From Trichococcus sp. K1Tr (GTDB taxonomy: Bacteria; Bacillota; Bacilli; Lactobacillales; Aerococcaceae), in NCBI RefSeq assembly GCF_028309625.1, contig NZ_JAQMHR010000002.1, forward strand, positions 186,001-250,000: 64,000 nucleotides of DNA, written 5' to 3'. A model generated the notes under the pieces. That model had not been told where the DNA came from. It did no database searches and saw only the letters and a list, made by a program, of their open reading frames with translations. Made by a program: the position numbers and the translations under genes. Position 1 is the first letter of the stretch; the number at the start of each line of letters is the position of its first letter. Below, piece after piece: positions 36,777 through 45,377 of this stretch.

Positions 36777-37438
36777 AGACGGATCTGAAGCTGGTTGCGA
36801 AGTACCTTGGCTTTGGCAACAAACAACCGGACGAACGCACAAAGAACGACATGGAGATGATCGCCGTCCAGTTTGAGCAGGCGATCACCGGGAAATGGAC
36901 TTATGGGCATTATCTTCTGGACCACTCCGTTGAGGGCGTAATCACGCTGGCGGGGACCGCTGTTGTGTTGGAAGGGAAAAGCATCACCCGCACGCTTAAG
37001 CGATGCAATGAGGTATACATCATGGTCTGCACGTTAGGCGCGCAGGGGGACTTCCTCATCGAGCGCAATAAAATGATGTCGCCGACTTTGGGCATGATCG
37101 CTGATGCCTGTGCATCCGCATTCGTCGAGACGATTGCGGACAGTTGTCAGCAGGAAATCGAAAGCCAACTGCCAGCGGGATCCGCATTGACTTTCCGTTA
37201 CGCGCCCGGATACGGGGATCTTCCTTTGGCCACCAACAAAACGCTGCTCGGGGAATTGCAGTCCGACAAGCGGATCGGGGTCCACCTGACGGATTCGATG
37301 CTGATGACGCCAAGAAAATCGATTGTGGCGATTTTGGGCGTTCTGGAGGAAGGCACCTCCAAAGGCAAGAACCATCGCTGCGGGAACACCAGCTGCAGCG
37401 AGTGCGATCTGAACGACAGCTGCACGGCCAGAAGTTAA
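36773..37438 (+). CDS. Methionine synthase reactivation-domain protein (stand-alone AdoMet-binding domain)
   Basis: 221 residues corresponding to the C-terminal cobalamin-reactivation (Met_synt_B12) domain of MetH. TFRYAPGYGDLPL and LTDSMLMTPRKSIVAILG are the AdoMet-contacting segments. The C-terminus has a cysteine cluster (CGNTSCSECDLNDSC) absent from the E. coli domain, perhaps binding a metal or Fe-S cluster for reduction of cob(II)alamin. It supplies in trans the domain missing from the neighbouring metH. ATGA overlap with metF. Confidence 0.85.
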   Translation: MKTDLKLVAKYLGFGNKQPDERTKNDMEMIAVQFEQAITGKWTYGHYLLDHSVEGVITLAGTAVVLEGKSITRTLKRCNEVYIMVCTLGAQGDFLIERNKMMSPTLGMIADACASAFVETIADSCQQEIESQLPAGSALTFRYAPGYGDLPLATNKTLLGELQSDKRIGVHLTDSMLMTPRKSIVAILGVLEEGTSKGKNHRCGNTSCSECDLNDSCTARS

Positions 37439-37457
37439 GCTAGGGGGGGACAAAAAA

Positions 37458-39833
37458 ATGGATATCAGGAAACAAATTGGAGAAGAGTTGCTTCTCTTCG
37501 ATGGAGCAATGGGCACAATGCTCCAGACATACGGGATGAAAGCCGGCCAAAATCCGGAAGCGTTGAATCTGGAGGATCCCGAGCTGCTCGGCCGGATCCA
37601 TCGGGAATACGTCGAAGCCGGTGCGCAGTTCATCACGACAAATACTTTTGGAGCGAATGCCTACAAACTGCAGGAGACCGGCTACTCCGTTACGGAAGTG
37701 ATCACTGCTGCCGTTGAGATCGCCAAAGCCGCAACGGCGGGGACCGGGGCAAAAGTGGCGCTCGATATCGGACCGGTAGGGAAGATGATGAAACCGATCG
37801 GATTGCTTGATTTCGATCAGGCGTACGACTATTTCCGCGAACAAGTGACGATTGGGGCTGCGGCCGGAGCTGATCTGATCCTCATCGAAACGATGTCGGA
37901 TTTGGCGGAAATGCGCGCGGCCGTGTTGGCGGCAAAAGAGAACTGCGACCTGCCGATTTTCGCGACGATGACCTTTACGGATGATGGAAATACGCTGACC
38001 GGAACCGAGCCGGAGATCATGGCGCTCTCTTTGGATGCGTTGGGTGTGGATGTGCTGGGCGTAAACTGCTCATTGGGGCCAAAGGAATTGCTTCCCATCA
38101 TCAAGAGGATTCTGGCATTCACGAACACGCCGGTGATGGTGCAGGCGAATGCCGGTATCCCTGTGACGGAAGCTGGCGTCGCCAAATATTCCGTCACTTC
38201 CGCTGATTACCTTGAGGTCGCAAAGGAATTGGCCGGTTTGGGGGTCTCTGTGATCGGTGGCTGTTGCGGCACGACACCGGAGTACATCCACGATTTGCAG
38301 AAGGCAAAAGAATTTTTTGCGAAAAGGGAAATCAATAAATTGAAGCGGTATGTCTGTTCCGCGCAGAAAAAGGTTTGCCTGGATGGCCAAATCACCCTCA
38401 TCGGGGAGCGGATCAACCCGTCAGGCAACAAGGCTTTGAAGGAACAATTCGTGGCAGGCAATCCGTTGGCGGCAATCAAAGTCGCTTTCGAACAGGTCCA
38501 AAAAGGGGCGGATGTTTTGGACGTCAATACCTCTTTGCCGATGATCGACGAAACGGATTATATGACAAAAATCATCGATGGAATGAGCGGTCTGGTGGAA
38601 GCACCGCTGCAGTTCGATTCGACCAAACCAGAAGTGCTGGAAGCAGCCTTGAGGCGCTACAGCGGCGTCGCAATCGTCAATTCGGTCAACGGAAAAGAGT
38701 CCTCGATGGCTGAAATCTATCCGATCGTCCAGAAATACGGCGCCTTTGTCGTGGCCTTGTGTCTGGATGAAGCCGGTATTCCGGATGATGCGGCCGGCCG
38801 GACAAAGGTTGCCCAAAAGCTGATCGACCGAGCGGGAGAATACGGCATCGGATCGGAAAGATTGTTGGTGGATTGCCTTGTGCTCACAGCGGCTGCCCAA
38901 CAGAAAGCGGTCATGGAGACGTTGAAGGCCTTGCGTTGGGTCAAGGAAAATACGCAAGCGTTGACCACTTTGGGACTGAGCAATGTTTCCTATGGGCTTC
39001 CTTTCCGAGCCTTGATCAACCGTACCTATTTTGCGATGGCCCTGACTTCGGGGTTGGATACGGTCATCATCAATCCTGGGGCCGACGGAATCGTCGATAC
39101 GATGCGCGCCTTCAATGTTCTGTCAGGACAAGACGAAGGTGCCATCGACTATATCGACTACAACAACAAAAAGGCTGTGGTCAAATCTGATGGGCCCAAG
39201 CAGGAAAACGTGGTCCGTTCCTACCGGGAAATGCTCTTGGAGGGCGACGAAACCGGGATCATGAAGGCGACCAACATGTTGCTTAAAGACAACACTCCGT
39301 TGGCGGTCGTGGACGATCACATCGTGCCGGCATTGGATGAGGTCGGCAAGCTCTATGAGCAGAAAAATATCTTCCTGCCTCAGCTGATCCGCGCCGCCGA
39401 AACGGCCGGTAAAGCTTTCGAGACGATCCGGGCAAAACTTGCGGCAGGCAATGAGAAGCTGGAATCGAAGGGAACCATCGTGATGGCCACCGTAAGAGGG
39501 GATATCCACGATATCGGGAAAAATCTGGCGAAAGTGCTGCTTGAAAACTATGGCTACGACGTCATCGACCTAGGCAAGGATGTCCCAATCGAGGAGGTTG
39601 TGGCGGTCGCCAAGCAACATCAAGTCAAATTGGTCGGACTGTCTGCGCTGATGACGACGACCGTCACGGCGATGGAGGATACGATCACGGCCTTGCGCGA
39701 GGCTGGTTTGCCTGTGAAGGTCTTCGTCGGAGGAGCCGTACTGACAGAAAAGTACGCCAAAGCCATCGGCGCGGATTACTACTGCAAAGATGCCCGAGCC
39801 GGCGTCACAGTAGCCGAAGAAGTCTTTAAATAA
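37458..39833 (+). CDS. metH: Cobalamin-dependent methionine synthase, three-domain form
   Basis: 791 residues. The homocysteine domain (about 1-300) carries the GGCCGTTPEYI zinc-ligand motif and an earlier Cys at VLGVNCSLGP. The methyltetrahydrofolate domain (about 305-580) contains LIGERINPSGNK, ADVLDVNTS and NPG. The cap and B12 domain (about 590-791) contains DIHDIGKNLAKVLL with DxHxxG for the lower ligand of cobalamin. The fourth AdoMet domain of E. coli MetH is absent and encoded separately just upstream. AGGGGGG precedes the ATG. Confidence 0.93.
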   Translation: MDIRKQIGEELLLFDGAMGTMLQTYGMKAGQNPEALNLEDPELLGRIHREYVEAGAQFITTNTFGANAYKLQETGYSVTEVITAAVEIAKAATAGTGAKVALDIGPVGKMMKPIGLLDFDQAYDYFREQVTIGAAAGADLILIETMSDLAEMRAAVLAAKENCDLPIFATMTFTDDGNTLTGTEPEIMALSLDALGVDVLGVNCSLGPKELLPIIKRILAFTNTPVMVQANAGIPVTEAGVAKYSVTSADYLEVAKELAGLGVSVIGGCCGTTPEYIHDLQKAKEFFAKREINKLKRYVCSAQKKVCLDGQITLIGERINPSGNKALKEQFVAGNPLAAIKVAFEQVQKGADVLDVNTSLPMIDETDYMTKIIDGMSGLVEAPLQFDSTKPEVLEAALRRYSGVAIVNSVNGKESSMAEIYPIVQKYGAFVVALCLDEAGIPDDAAGRTKVAQKLIDRAGEYGIGSERLLVDCLVLTAAAQQKAVMETLKALRWVKENTQALTTLGLSNVSYGLPFRALINRTYFAMALTSGLDTVIINPGADGIVDTMRAFNVLSGQDEGAIDYIDYNNKKAVVKSDGPKQENVVRSYREMLLEGDETGIMKATNMLLKDNTPLAVVDDHIVPALDEVGKLYEQKNIFLPQLIRAAETAGKAFETIRAKLAAGNEKLESKGTIVMATVRGDIHDIGKNLAKVLLENYGYDVIDLGKDVPIEEVVAVAKQHQVKLVGLSALMTTTVTAMEDTITALREAGLPVKVFVGGAVLTEKYAKAIGADYYCKDARAGVTVAEEVFK

Positions 39834-39848
39834 GAAAGGAAAAGCGGA

Positions 39849-39950
39849 ACGGGTTCGTTCAGCCCTGAAAGAAATTTAGGAAATCGTGCCGACTGAGCAT
39901 CGTAGAGCGCAATAGGTGCGATTTATCTAATTTCCGAAGGGCTAACCCGT
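39849..39950. repeat. About 100-nt imperfect foldback element downstream of metH
   Basis: Nested complementary arms: ACGGGTT (39849-39855) with AACCCGT (39944-39950); AGCCCT (39861-39866) with AGGGCT (39938-39943); AAATT..AAATCG (39872-39886) with CGATTT..AATTT (39919-39933). The 32-nt loop contains GACTGAGCATCG. It may be a MITE-like or dispersed intergenic repeat, or a structured 3' UTR. A T-run (39963-39968) follows 12 bp later. Confidence 0.6.
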
Positions 39951-40046
39951 GAAGCTAGACAATTTTTTGATGTATGAAACATTTTGAAAACCAGTGAAAC
40001 ACCAACGGTGATGCACTATTGGATTTGAAATATCTTATATTTCCCA

Positions 40047-40098
40047 AATTAAAATCCCTTCAGAAAATCATTCGAGATGATTTTCTGAAGGGATTAAT
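40047..40098. terminator. Bidirectional hairpin terminator
   Basis: AATCCCTTCAGAAAATCAT and its exact complement around loop TCGAG (19-bp stem). T-rich flanks are weak on the plus strand and TTTT-containing on the minus strand. It lies against the end of the minus-strand MFS gene. Confidence 0.75.
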
Positions 40099-40101
40099 TT
40101 G

Positions 40102-41358
40102 TCATGCTGGATGTCTTCGGACCGATTTTTTCGTGTCGATTGGTTTGTCTTTTAAGATGAAGGCGCTGATGAAGAGGGCGACCGCATACAGAGCCAACAC
40201 GACATAAAGAATGTTGTTATAAGAACCTGTCCTCGCTACGATGAAGGCACTCAATTGGTTCCCGGAAAGTCCGGCAAAAGCCCAGGCCGATAAAGCCAGT
40301 CCGTGGATGGTACTGATGCTGTTCATCCCGAAGCGGTCGGCAAGCAGTGGCGGAAGGCTGGAGAAACCGCCGCCGTAGCCGGCGTTGATGATACAAAGCG
40401 TAATGATGACTAAAGGAGCGATTGCGTTGTTGATGCCGTTCGAAAAAAGCGTAATCGCTGTAGCCGCAATCGACAGGCTGAAAATCCAGATATAAATGGT
40501 GTTCCTGTCCTTCAACCTGTCTCCGAAGGACGAAAAGCCTAGCCGGCCACCGGCGTTGAAGAGCGCCGTCAATGAGCTGATCACTCCGACTGCACCGAAA
40601 CCAATGAAGTGCAGCAAATCCTTCTCTTGTGAGATGAGCGCCAAGCCGCAAGTGATGTTGATGAAGAACATCAACCAGATGCCGATGAAGGTTTTGTTCT
40701 TGAAGATGTCGAGAATATTTTCACCCTTCTTCTTCTGAACGGGCACTTCCACCCAATCTGACGGTTTTTTCAATAGTAGATGGCCTAGGAACATCATGAT
40801 GAAATAGACAACCGCCAGGATGTAGAACAGTTTGTAGAGACGGGTCGGGTCAACTAGCGTACCATCTGCATTGGTTGCACCCAAAAGCATCTCGATGATC
40901 GGGCTGGCGATGACCTTTGCCAATCCGAATCCGGCCACCGCTATTCCGGTAGCCAAGCCTTTGTTGTTTTTGAACCAGAGCATCAGGGTTTTGACCGGCG
41001 AGAGATAGCCGATGCCGCAACCGATGCCCATCAAGACACCATAAGTCAGAAAGATTCCGATCAGCGATTTCTGTTGGATGAAGAATCCAGTTCCGGCCAT
41101 CCCGGCAGCAAAACAAACTGCCGCAATCAGGGAAGACTTGTGGATATCCTTCTCGACGACCCTGCCCGCGAAGGCAGCCGACATGCCGAGGAAGAAGATG
41201 GCAATACTGAACGCCCATTCGACCTCACCTTTCGGCCTGCCGATATATTCGGCGATGCCCCCCTTCAGCAAAGACCAGCAGTATACTGTTCCTATGCTGC
41301 AATGGATCAGCAGCGCCGGGACAGCGGCACGCATCCATTTATTTTCGATGTTGTTCAT
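40102..41358 (-). CDS. MFS transporter, OFA (oxalate/formate antiporter) family
   Basis: 418 residues and 12 predicted TM helices. Starts RAAVPALLIHCSIGTVYCWSLL, an OFA-family N-terminus. GIGCGIGYLSPVKTLMLWFKNNKGLATGI is the conserved TM4-loop segment. The substrate may be an organic anion, but the OFA name does not prove oxalate or formate. GGGGGC lies before ATG 41358. Divergent from the GNAT-Maf gene with a palindrome in the gap. Confidence 0.88.
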   Translation of the reverse strand: MNNIENKWMRAAVPALLIHCSIGTVYCWSLLKGGIAEYIGRPKGEVEWAFSIAIFFLGMSAAFAGRVVEKDIHKSSLIAAVCFAAGMAGTGFFIQQKSLIGIFLTYGVLMGIGCGIGYLSPVKTLMLWFKNNKGLATGIAVAGFGLAKVIASPIIEMLLGATNADGTLVDPTRLYKLFYILAVVYFIMMFLGHLLLKKPSDWVEVPVQKKKGENILDIFKNKTFIGIWLMFFINITCGLALISQEKDLLHFIGFGAVGVISSLTALFNAGGRLGFSSFGDRLKDRNTIYIWIFSLSIAATAITLFSNGINNAIAPLVIITLCIINAGYGGGFSSLPPLLADRFGMNSISTIHGLALSAWAFAGLSGNQLSAFIVARTGSYNNILYVVLALYAVALFISAFILKDKPIDTKKSVRRHPA

Positions 41359-41432
41359 TTTGAAGCCCCCTTAGGTAATGATATGATGGAATTAGTGAAT
41401 ATATAATCAAGCTATCGTCATCATACTCTCGA

Positions 41433-41449
41433 ATTGCAGTTAATGCAAT
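41433..41449. promoter_or_regulatory. 17-bp palindrome in divergent intergenic region
   Basis: ATTGCA-GTTAA-TGCAAT, perfect 6-bp arms, between the MFS gene (minus) and the GNAT-Maf gene (plus), 75 bp from the MFS start. It is possibly an operator for the MFS gene; the binding protein is unknown. Confidence 0.45.
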
Positions 41450-41593
41450 CGCTTTCTGACACAGTCGGGGAGAGGGTAGTTTGTCCAATCTGGACAATGT
41501 TTTTCCCTGGGAGGCTATACAGACCGAATTTTCTGGAAAAATCAAAGATTTGTCGGTAATATGAAATATGGACAGAGAAGGAGGAATCAGAGG

Positions 41594-42727
41594 ATGAAAG
41601 TTGAGATTAGGAAAGCGGAGCTGCAGGATTTGGCTGCACTGAAAATAATAGAGGACACTTGTTTCCCGCAAGCCGAGGCGGCGACGCTTGAAGCTCTGAG
41701 CGAGCGGCTGCAACTGTTCCCGGAGAGTTTCCTGGTTGCCGAAGCCGATGGCGAATTGGTGGGATTCGTGAACGGTGCCGTCATCGACGAACCGATCATC
41801 CGCGATTCCCATTACCATGAGGCTGCCCTGCATAATCCGGATGGCGCTTATCAAAGCGTATTCGGCTTGGATGTGAGCCCATCCCACAGGAGACAGGGAA
41901 TCGCGGAAAAGCTGCTGACAGCGCTGATTAATGCTGCCAGACAAGCGGACAGAACGGGGTTGACGCTTTGCTGCAAAGAGGAAAAGATCCCTTACTACGA
42001 GAAATTCGGGTTGGTGAATAGCGGCAGATCGGACTCCACGCACGGGAATGCCGTTTGGTACGATATGATTTTGTATTTTGAAGAAGAAAGTGGAGAGCAA
42101 ATGGATCCGAAAATCATTTTGGCGAGTCAGTCGCCAAGGCGTAGCGAATTGCTGTCCTTGTGCATAAAGAACTTCGCGGTCCAGGTTGCAGATATCGACG
42201 AAAAAGCGATAGAAGAGCGCATCCTGGCCGAATCAGAACAAGGGGTGTTCATTGACACTGCGGCGCAGCTGGTGGAGACATTGGCGCGGGAAAAGGCGGT
42301 GGTCATCCACAGTGAGAACAGAGCAGCAATGGTCATCGGTTCGGACACTGTGGTCGTGTTGGACGAAAAGATCCTTGGCAAACCGGTTGATGAAGCCGAC
42401 GCCTATGCGATGCTGCGAGCGATGGCAGGCAAGACCCATTCGGTCCTGACCGGTGTCAGCATTTTATGGGGCGAAAAGGAAGAGACTTTTGCTTCTGAGA
42501 CGAAAGTCAGCTTCTTTGAGTGGGATGATCGGATGGCGGAGGAAGTGAAGGCATACGTGGCATCGGGCAAGCCGATGGACAAAGCCGGAGCATACGGCAT
42601 CCAGGAGGAAGCGGCGCTCTGGGTTTCCGGTATCGAAGGCGACTATAACACGATCGTCGGGTTTCCGATCGCCTTGGTCGATAAAGCCATCCACCGTTTG
42701 CTGGCGGAAGCTGAAACAAGAAAGTAG
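41594..42727 (+). CDS. Fused GNAT acetyltransferase and Maf nucleotide pyrophosphatase
   Basis: One uninterrupted 377-residue frame. Residues about 1-165 are a GNAT domain (SVFGLDVSPSHRRQGIAEKLLTALI, then EEKIPYYEKFGLVNSG). From about residue 170 a Maf domain follows: KIILASQSPRRSELLSL, IGSDTVVVLDEKILGKP, KTHSVLTGVSI and AGAYGIQEEAALWVSGIEGDYNTIVGFPI. Maf hydrolyses modified or canonical nucleoside triphosphates. An internal ATG at 42101 with GGAGAG upstream sits exactly at the domain junction, so separate Maf could also be made. Start at ATG 41594, after AAGGAGG. Confidence 0.85.
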   Translation: MKVEIRKAELQDLAALKIIEDTCFPQAEAATLEALSERLQLFPESFLVAEADGELVGFVNGAVIDEPIIRDSHYHEAALHNPDGAYQSVFGLDVSPSHRRQGIAEKLLTALINAARQADRTGLTLCCKEEKIPYYEKFGLVNSGRSDSTHGNAVWYDMILYFEEESGEQMDPKIILASQSPRRSELLSLCIKNFAVQVADIDEKAIEERILAESEQGVFIDTAAQLVETLAREKAVVIHSENRAAMVIGSDTVVVLDEKILGKPVDEADAYAMLRAMAGKTHSVLTGVSILWGEKEETFASETKVSFFEWDDRMAEEVKAYVASGKPMDKAGAYGIQEEAALWVSGIEGDYNTIVGFPIALVDKAIHRLLAEAETRK

Positions 42728-42743
42728 CGTTGTCGCCCTTTTT

Positions 42744-42876
42744 CTCCGGTGAAGAGTACATTGGCCGGAGGAACGCTACAGAATGAGAGCTCGAACTCCG
42801 GGGAAGGTGCGCTGGCAGGAGAACAGCACCAGAAAAAGAGCGTCAACTCCGGGGAAAGCCCCATTCACCGGAGCTA
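42744..42876. repeat. Three tandem palindromic units, 51-52 bp period (locus 3)
   Basis: Core CTCCGGNGAA..(C/A)(C/A)GGAG starting at 42744, 42796 and 42847, the third ending TTCACCGGAGC. It has the same core as at 29741-29871. It lies after the GNAT-Maf gene and before the convergent acetyltransferase terminator. Confidence 0.75.
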
Positions 42877-42899
42877 CAGCGCAAAAAAATGAATACCGA

Positions 42900-42945
42900 A
42901 AAAAACCGGCGAAGCCCAACAAAGGCATTCATCGGTTTTTCAGCA
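42900..42945 (-). terminator. Intrinsic terminator of the hexapeptide acetyltransferase
   Basis: On the minus strand AAAAACCG and CGGTTTTTTT close a stem with inner GCC/GGC pairing, followed by more T. It lies just downstream of the acetyltransferase stop codon. Confidence 0.65.
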
Positions 42946-42958
42946 TTTAATCATGCAT

Positions 42959-43528
42959 TTAGGACTTAGAATCGGAAAGCTCGATGTGACGGATCACGCG
43001 TGCCGGATTCCCGGCAATCACGACATTTTCCGGGAAGGATTTGGTCACGACGCTGCCCATCCCGACGACGACATTGTCCCCCAGCGTGACACCCGGACCG
43101 ATCACGGAAGATCCGCCGATCCAGACATTGTTCCCGATTGTGATCGGTTTGCCGTACTCACAGCCGCTGTTCCGTTCGACCGGATCAATCGGATGGGTAG
43201 CCGTATAGAAGCTGACGTTCGGAGCGATCATCACGTTGTCCCCGAATGTGACCGGGCAGGTGTCCAGTATCGTGCAATTGAAGTTCGCATAGAAATTCTC
43301 GCCGACAAAAATATTAAAGCCGTAATCCAGCGAAAATGTCGGTTCGATATAGATATTTTCCCCGGTTTTTCCAAACCAGTTTTTCAACAGTTCGCTGCGC
43401 TTGCGGGCATCCGTTTCATTGTTGAAAAGGTGCATCTTTTCCCGGGAACTGTGCCGCATCGAGGAAAGCTCCGGATTGCTGGAAAAATAAAGTTCACCGG
43501 CGATCATTTTTTCTAGTTCTGATTTCAT
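42959..43528 (-). CDS. Maltose/galactoside O-acetyltransferase-like hexapeptide enzyme
   Basis: 189 residues. The left-handed beta-helix acetyltransferase contains [50 protein letters not shown], and the N-terminal mat/nodulation-type segment is [14 protein letters not shown]. The catalytic His lies in [10 protein letters not shown]. It transfers acetyl from acetyl-CoA to a sugar. GGAG precedes the ATG at 43528. No sugar-metabolism neighbours. Confidence 0.88.
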   Translation of the reverse strand: MKSELEKMIAGELYFSSNPELSSMRHSSREKMHLFNNETDARKRSELLKNWFGKTGENIYIEPTFSLDYGFNIFVGENFYANFNCTILDTCPVTFGDNVMIAPNVSFYTATHPIDPVERNSGCEYGKPITIGNNVWIGGSSVIGPGVTLGDNVVVGMGSVVTKSFPENVVIAGNPARVIRHIELSDSKS

Positions 43529-43738
43529 TTTATAGTCTCCTTACGTATAGGATAGTAAATTTTTTGGTTATTTTTACTAATTATAACGAAACATTTACTG
43601 ATTTGATATAAGAAATGATCAGGTGTTATTTTATTTTTACGTTTGCAAATTTTTTTTGGCTGGATCAAGGCATGTTGGACTTTTCGGGGATCGGCCTGTT
43701 AAATTTTGGATTGTAAAGCATAAATGCAGTAAGATATG

Positions 43739-43753
43739 TGTAAGCGATAACAT
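43739..43753 (+). promoter_or_regulatory. cre-like catabolite-repression box before amrS
   Basis: TGTAAGCGATAACAT matches the core TGNAARCGNWWNCA except for minor positions. It lies about 30 bp before the AmrS start, so CcpA binding there would act as a repressor or roadblock. Confidence 0.5.
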
Positions 43754-43782
43754 TTACGAAGTGGATGATTGGGGTTGATGAA

Positions 43783-44655
43783 ATGAAGGAAGCTATGTTG
43801 TACGAAAAACTGGGGGACGGCAGGGTCAGGTGCGGCGTCTGCCCGCATCATTGCGTCATCGCGCAAGGAAAGCGGGGCATCTGTGCCGTCAGGGAAAACC
43901 GTGAGGGGACTCTGTATGCATTGAACTACGGAAAAGCAATCGCGGTTGCGATTGATCCCATCGAAAAGAAGCCGCTCAATCATTTTCTTCCGGGTACCAC
44001 AGCCTATTCGTTCGCCACAATCGGCTGCAACCTGCGTTGTCTTTGGTGCCAGAACTGGGCGATTTCGCAGGCCTCCAAACCGGATCGTCCGATTTATGGG
44101 GAGGACATCAGCCCGGAAGAGCATGTGCGGCGGGCTTTGGCTGCCGGCTGTCCTTCAATAGCCTACACTTACACGGAACCAATCATCTTTGTCGAATATG
44201 CGCTCGACACAATGAAGCTGGCCCGTGAAGCAGGGTTGAAGAATATCTGGAAGACTGCCGGCTATGCGACGAAAGAGACGCTGGATGCCATCATTCCATA
44301 TCTGGATGCCGTCAATGTCGATCTGAAGGGCACCGATGACGAAGTGTACAAAGAATATTGCGGCGGCACAGCGCAACCGGTGCTGGATACGATCATCCGA
44401 TTTCATGAATCAGGCGTGCATCTCGAAATAGCCACGCTCGTCGTCCCTGGGGTGAATGACCGCATCGACCAACTGGAACGAATGGCGCGTTTCATCGCCG
44501 AGGAGGTCGGCAAAGAAGTGCCGTGGCATGTCAACCGTTTCTTCCCTGGCTGGAAAATGATGGACACAGCCATCACTTCGATGGAGACTCTTGAAAAAGC
44601 CGCAGCGCTTGGGAAAAAATTCGGATTGCTGCACGTGCACATTGGGAACGTCTGA
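43783..44655 (+). CDS. amrS: AmmeMemoRadiSam system radical SAM enzyme
   Basis: 290 residues. A cysteine-rich N-terminal region (RCGVCPHHCVIAQGKRGICAV) precedes the radical SAM motif GCNLRCLWCQNW (CxxxCxxC, near residue 83). KTAGYATKETLD and LLHVHIGNV follow. The length and N-terminus fit AmrS, related to PflA-like activases. Its normal partners are a Memo/AmrB protein and an AMMECR1 protein; only a LigB-type protein is adjacent here. The start is at ATG 43783 with GGGGT upstream. Confidence 0.88.
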   Translation: MKEAMLYEKLGDGRVRCGVCPHHCVIAQGKRGICAVRENREGTLYALNYGKAIAVAIDPIEKKPLNHFLPGTTAYSFATIGCNLRCLWCQNWAISQASKPDRPIYGEDISPEEHVRRALAAGCPSIAYTYTEPIIFVEYALDTMKLAREAGLKNIWKTAGYATKETLDAIIPYLDAVNVDLKGTDDEVYKEYCGGTAQPVLDTIIRFHESGVHLEIATLVVPGVNDRIDQLERMARFIAEEVGKEVPWHVNRFFPGWKMMDTAITSMETLEKAAALGKKFGLLHVHIGNV

Positions 44656-44671
44656 AAAGGAGGGATCCCTT

Positions 44672-45295
44672 ATGTTGGTTTTTGGCGTCATCAGTCCGCA
44701 TCCGCCGCTCATCATTCCGGAAATAGGCGGGAAGGACATCGAAAGGGTAAAACGCACAGTGGCGGCTTTGGAGATGGCAGCCGAAAGACTCGCCGCCGCA
44801 AAGCCGGACAGTCTGCTCATCATATCACCGCATGAAGGCCACGGTTTTGAAGTGCCAATGCATTATCTGGACAGACAACTGCCGCCCAACCTGGAAACGG
44901 AAAATATTTTGGTGACGGTGCCTTCCTACGAGCACTACTATGAATGGGGAAAGCGCTATGGGGAAGCTTGCGACCAATCAGATCAGCGCACGGCCATCAT
45001 TGCCTCGGCCGATCTGTCGCACGTGCTGAAGCCGGAGGGCCCTTACGGCTACCATTCGGCGGGACCTTTGTTTGATAAATTAGTGATCAAAGCCATTAAG
45101 GAAAAGAATGCCGGGCAGCTGTTGCGTTTGGATTCCGGGTTCCTTGAAAGGGCTGCGGAGTGCGGGCTGCGTTCCATCCTGTTCCTGATGGGAGCGTTCG
45201 AAGGCAGGGCATATGAAGCGGAAGTGCTCTCCTACGAAGGTCCTTTCGGGGTCGGTTACCTTTTCGCAACCTTCATGCCTTCGGAGTCCGAATAG
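44672..45295 (+). CDS. LigB-like extradiol dioxygenase-fold protein (AmmeMemoRadiSam partner)
   Basis: 207 residues matching the extradiol dioxygenase/Memo fold. ISPHPPLIIPEIGG at the N-terminus contributes the metal-binding His pair; IISPHEGHGFEV and IIASADLSHVL provide further family motifs, and HSAGPLFDKLVI follows. It corresponds to the N-terminal part of AmmeMemoRadiSam protein A, lacking the AMMECR1 domain. Whether it is a true dioxygenase is unknown. AAAGGAGGG precedes the ATG, 16 bp after amrS; they are one operon. Confidence 0.85.
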   Translation: MLVFGVISPHPPLIIPEIGGKDIERVKRTVAALEMAAERLAAAKPDSLLIISPHEGHGFEVPMHYLDRQLPPNLETENILVTVPSYEHYYEWGKRYGEACDQSDQRTAIIASADLSHVLKPEGPYGYHSAGPLFDKLVIKAIKEKNAGQLLRLDSGFLERAAECGLRSILFLMGAFEGRAYEAEVLSYEGPFGVGYLFATFMPSESE

Positions 45296-45377
45296 CAAAT
45301 CAAGGATGCGCGAAGTTTATAAAACAAGTTTTGGAAGGTTGCGTCATTCATTTTTTAGTAAAAAGAGGCGATAAAGT

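Noticed and set aside
45296-45377. Possible SAM-III (SMK) riboswitch upstream of metK, as in other lactic acid bacteria
   Set aside because: The 82-bp gap lacks the conserved core and no pairing with the GAGGCG SD could be drawn.
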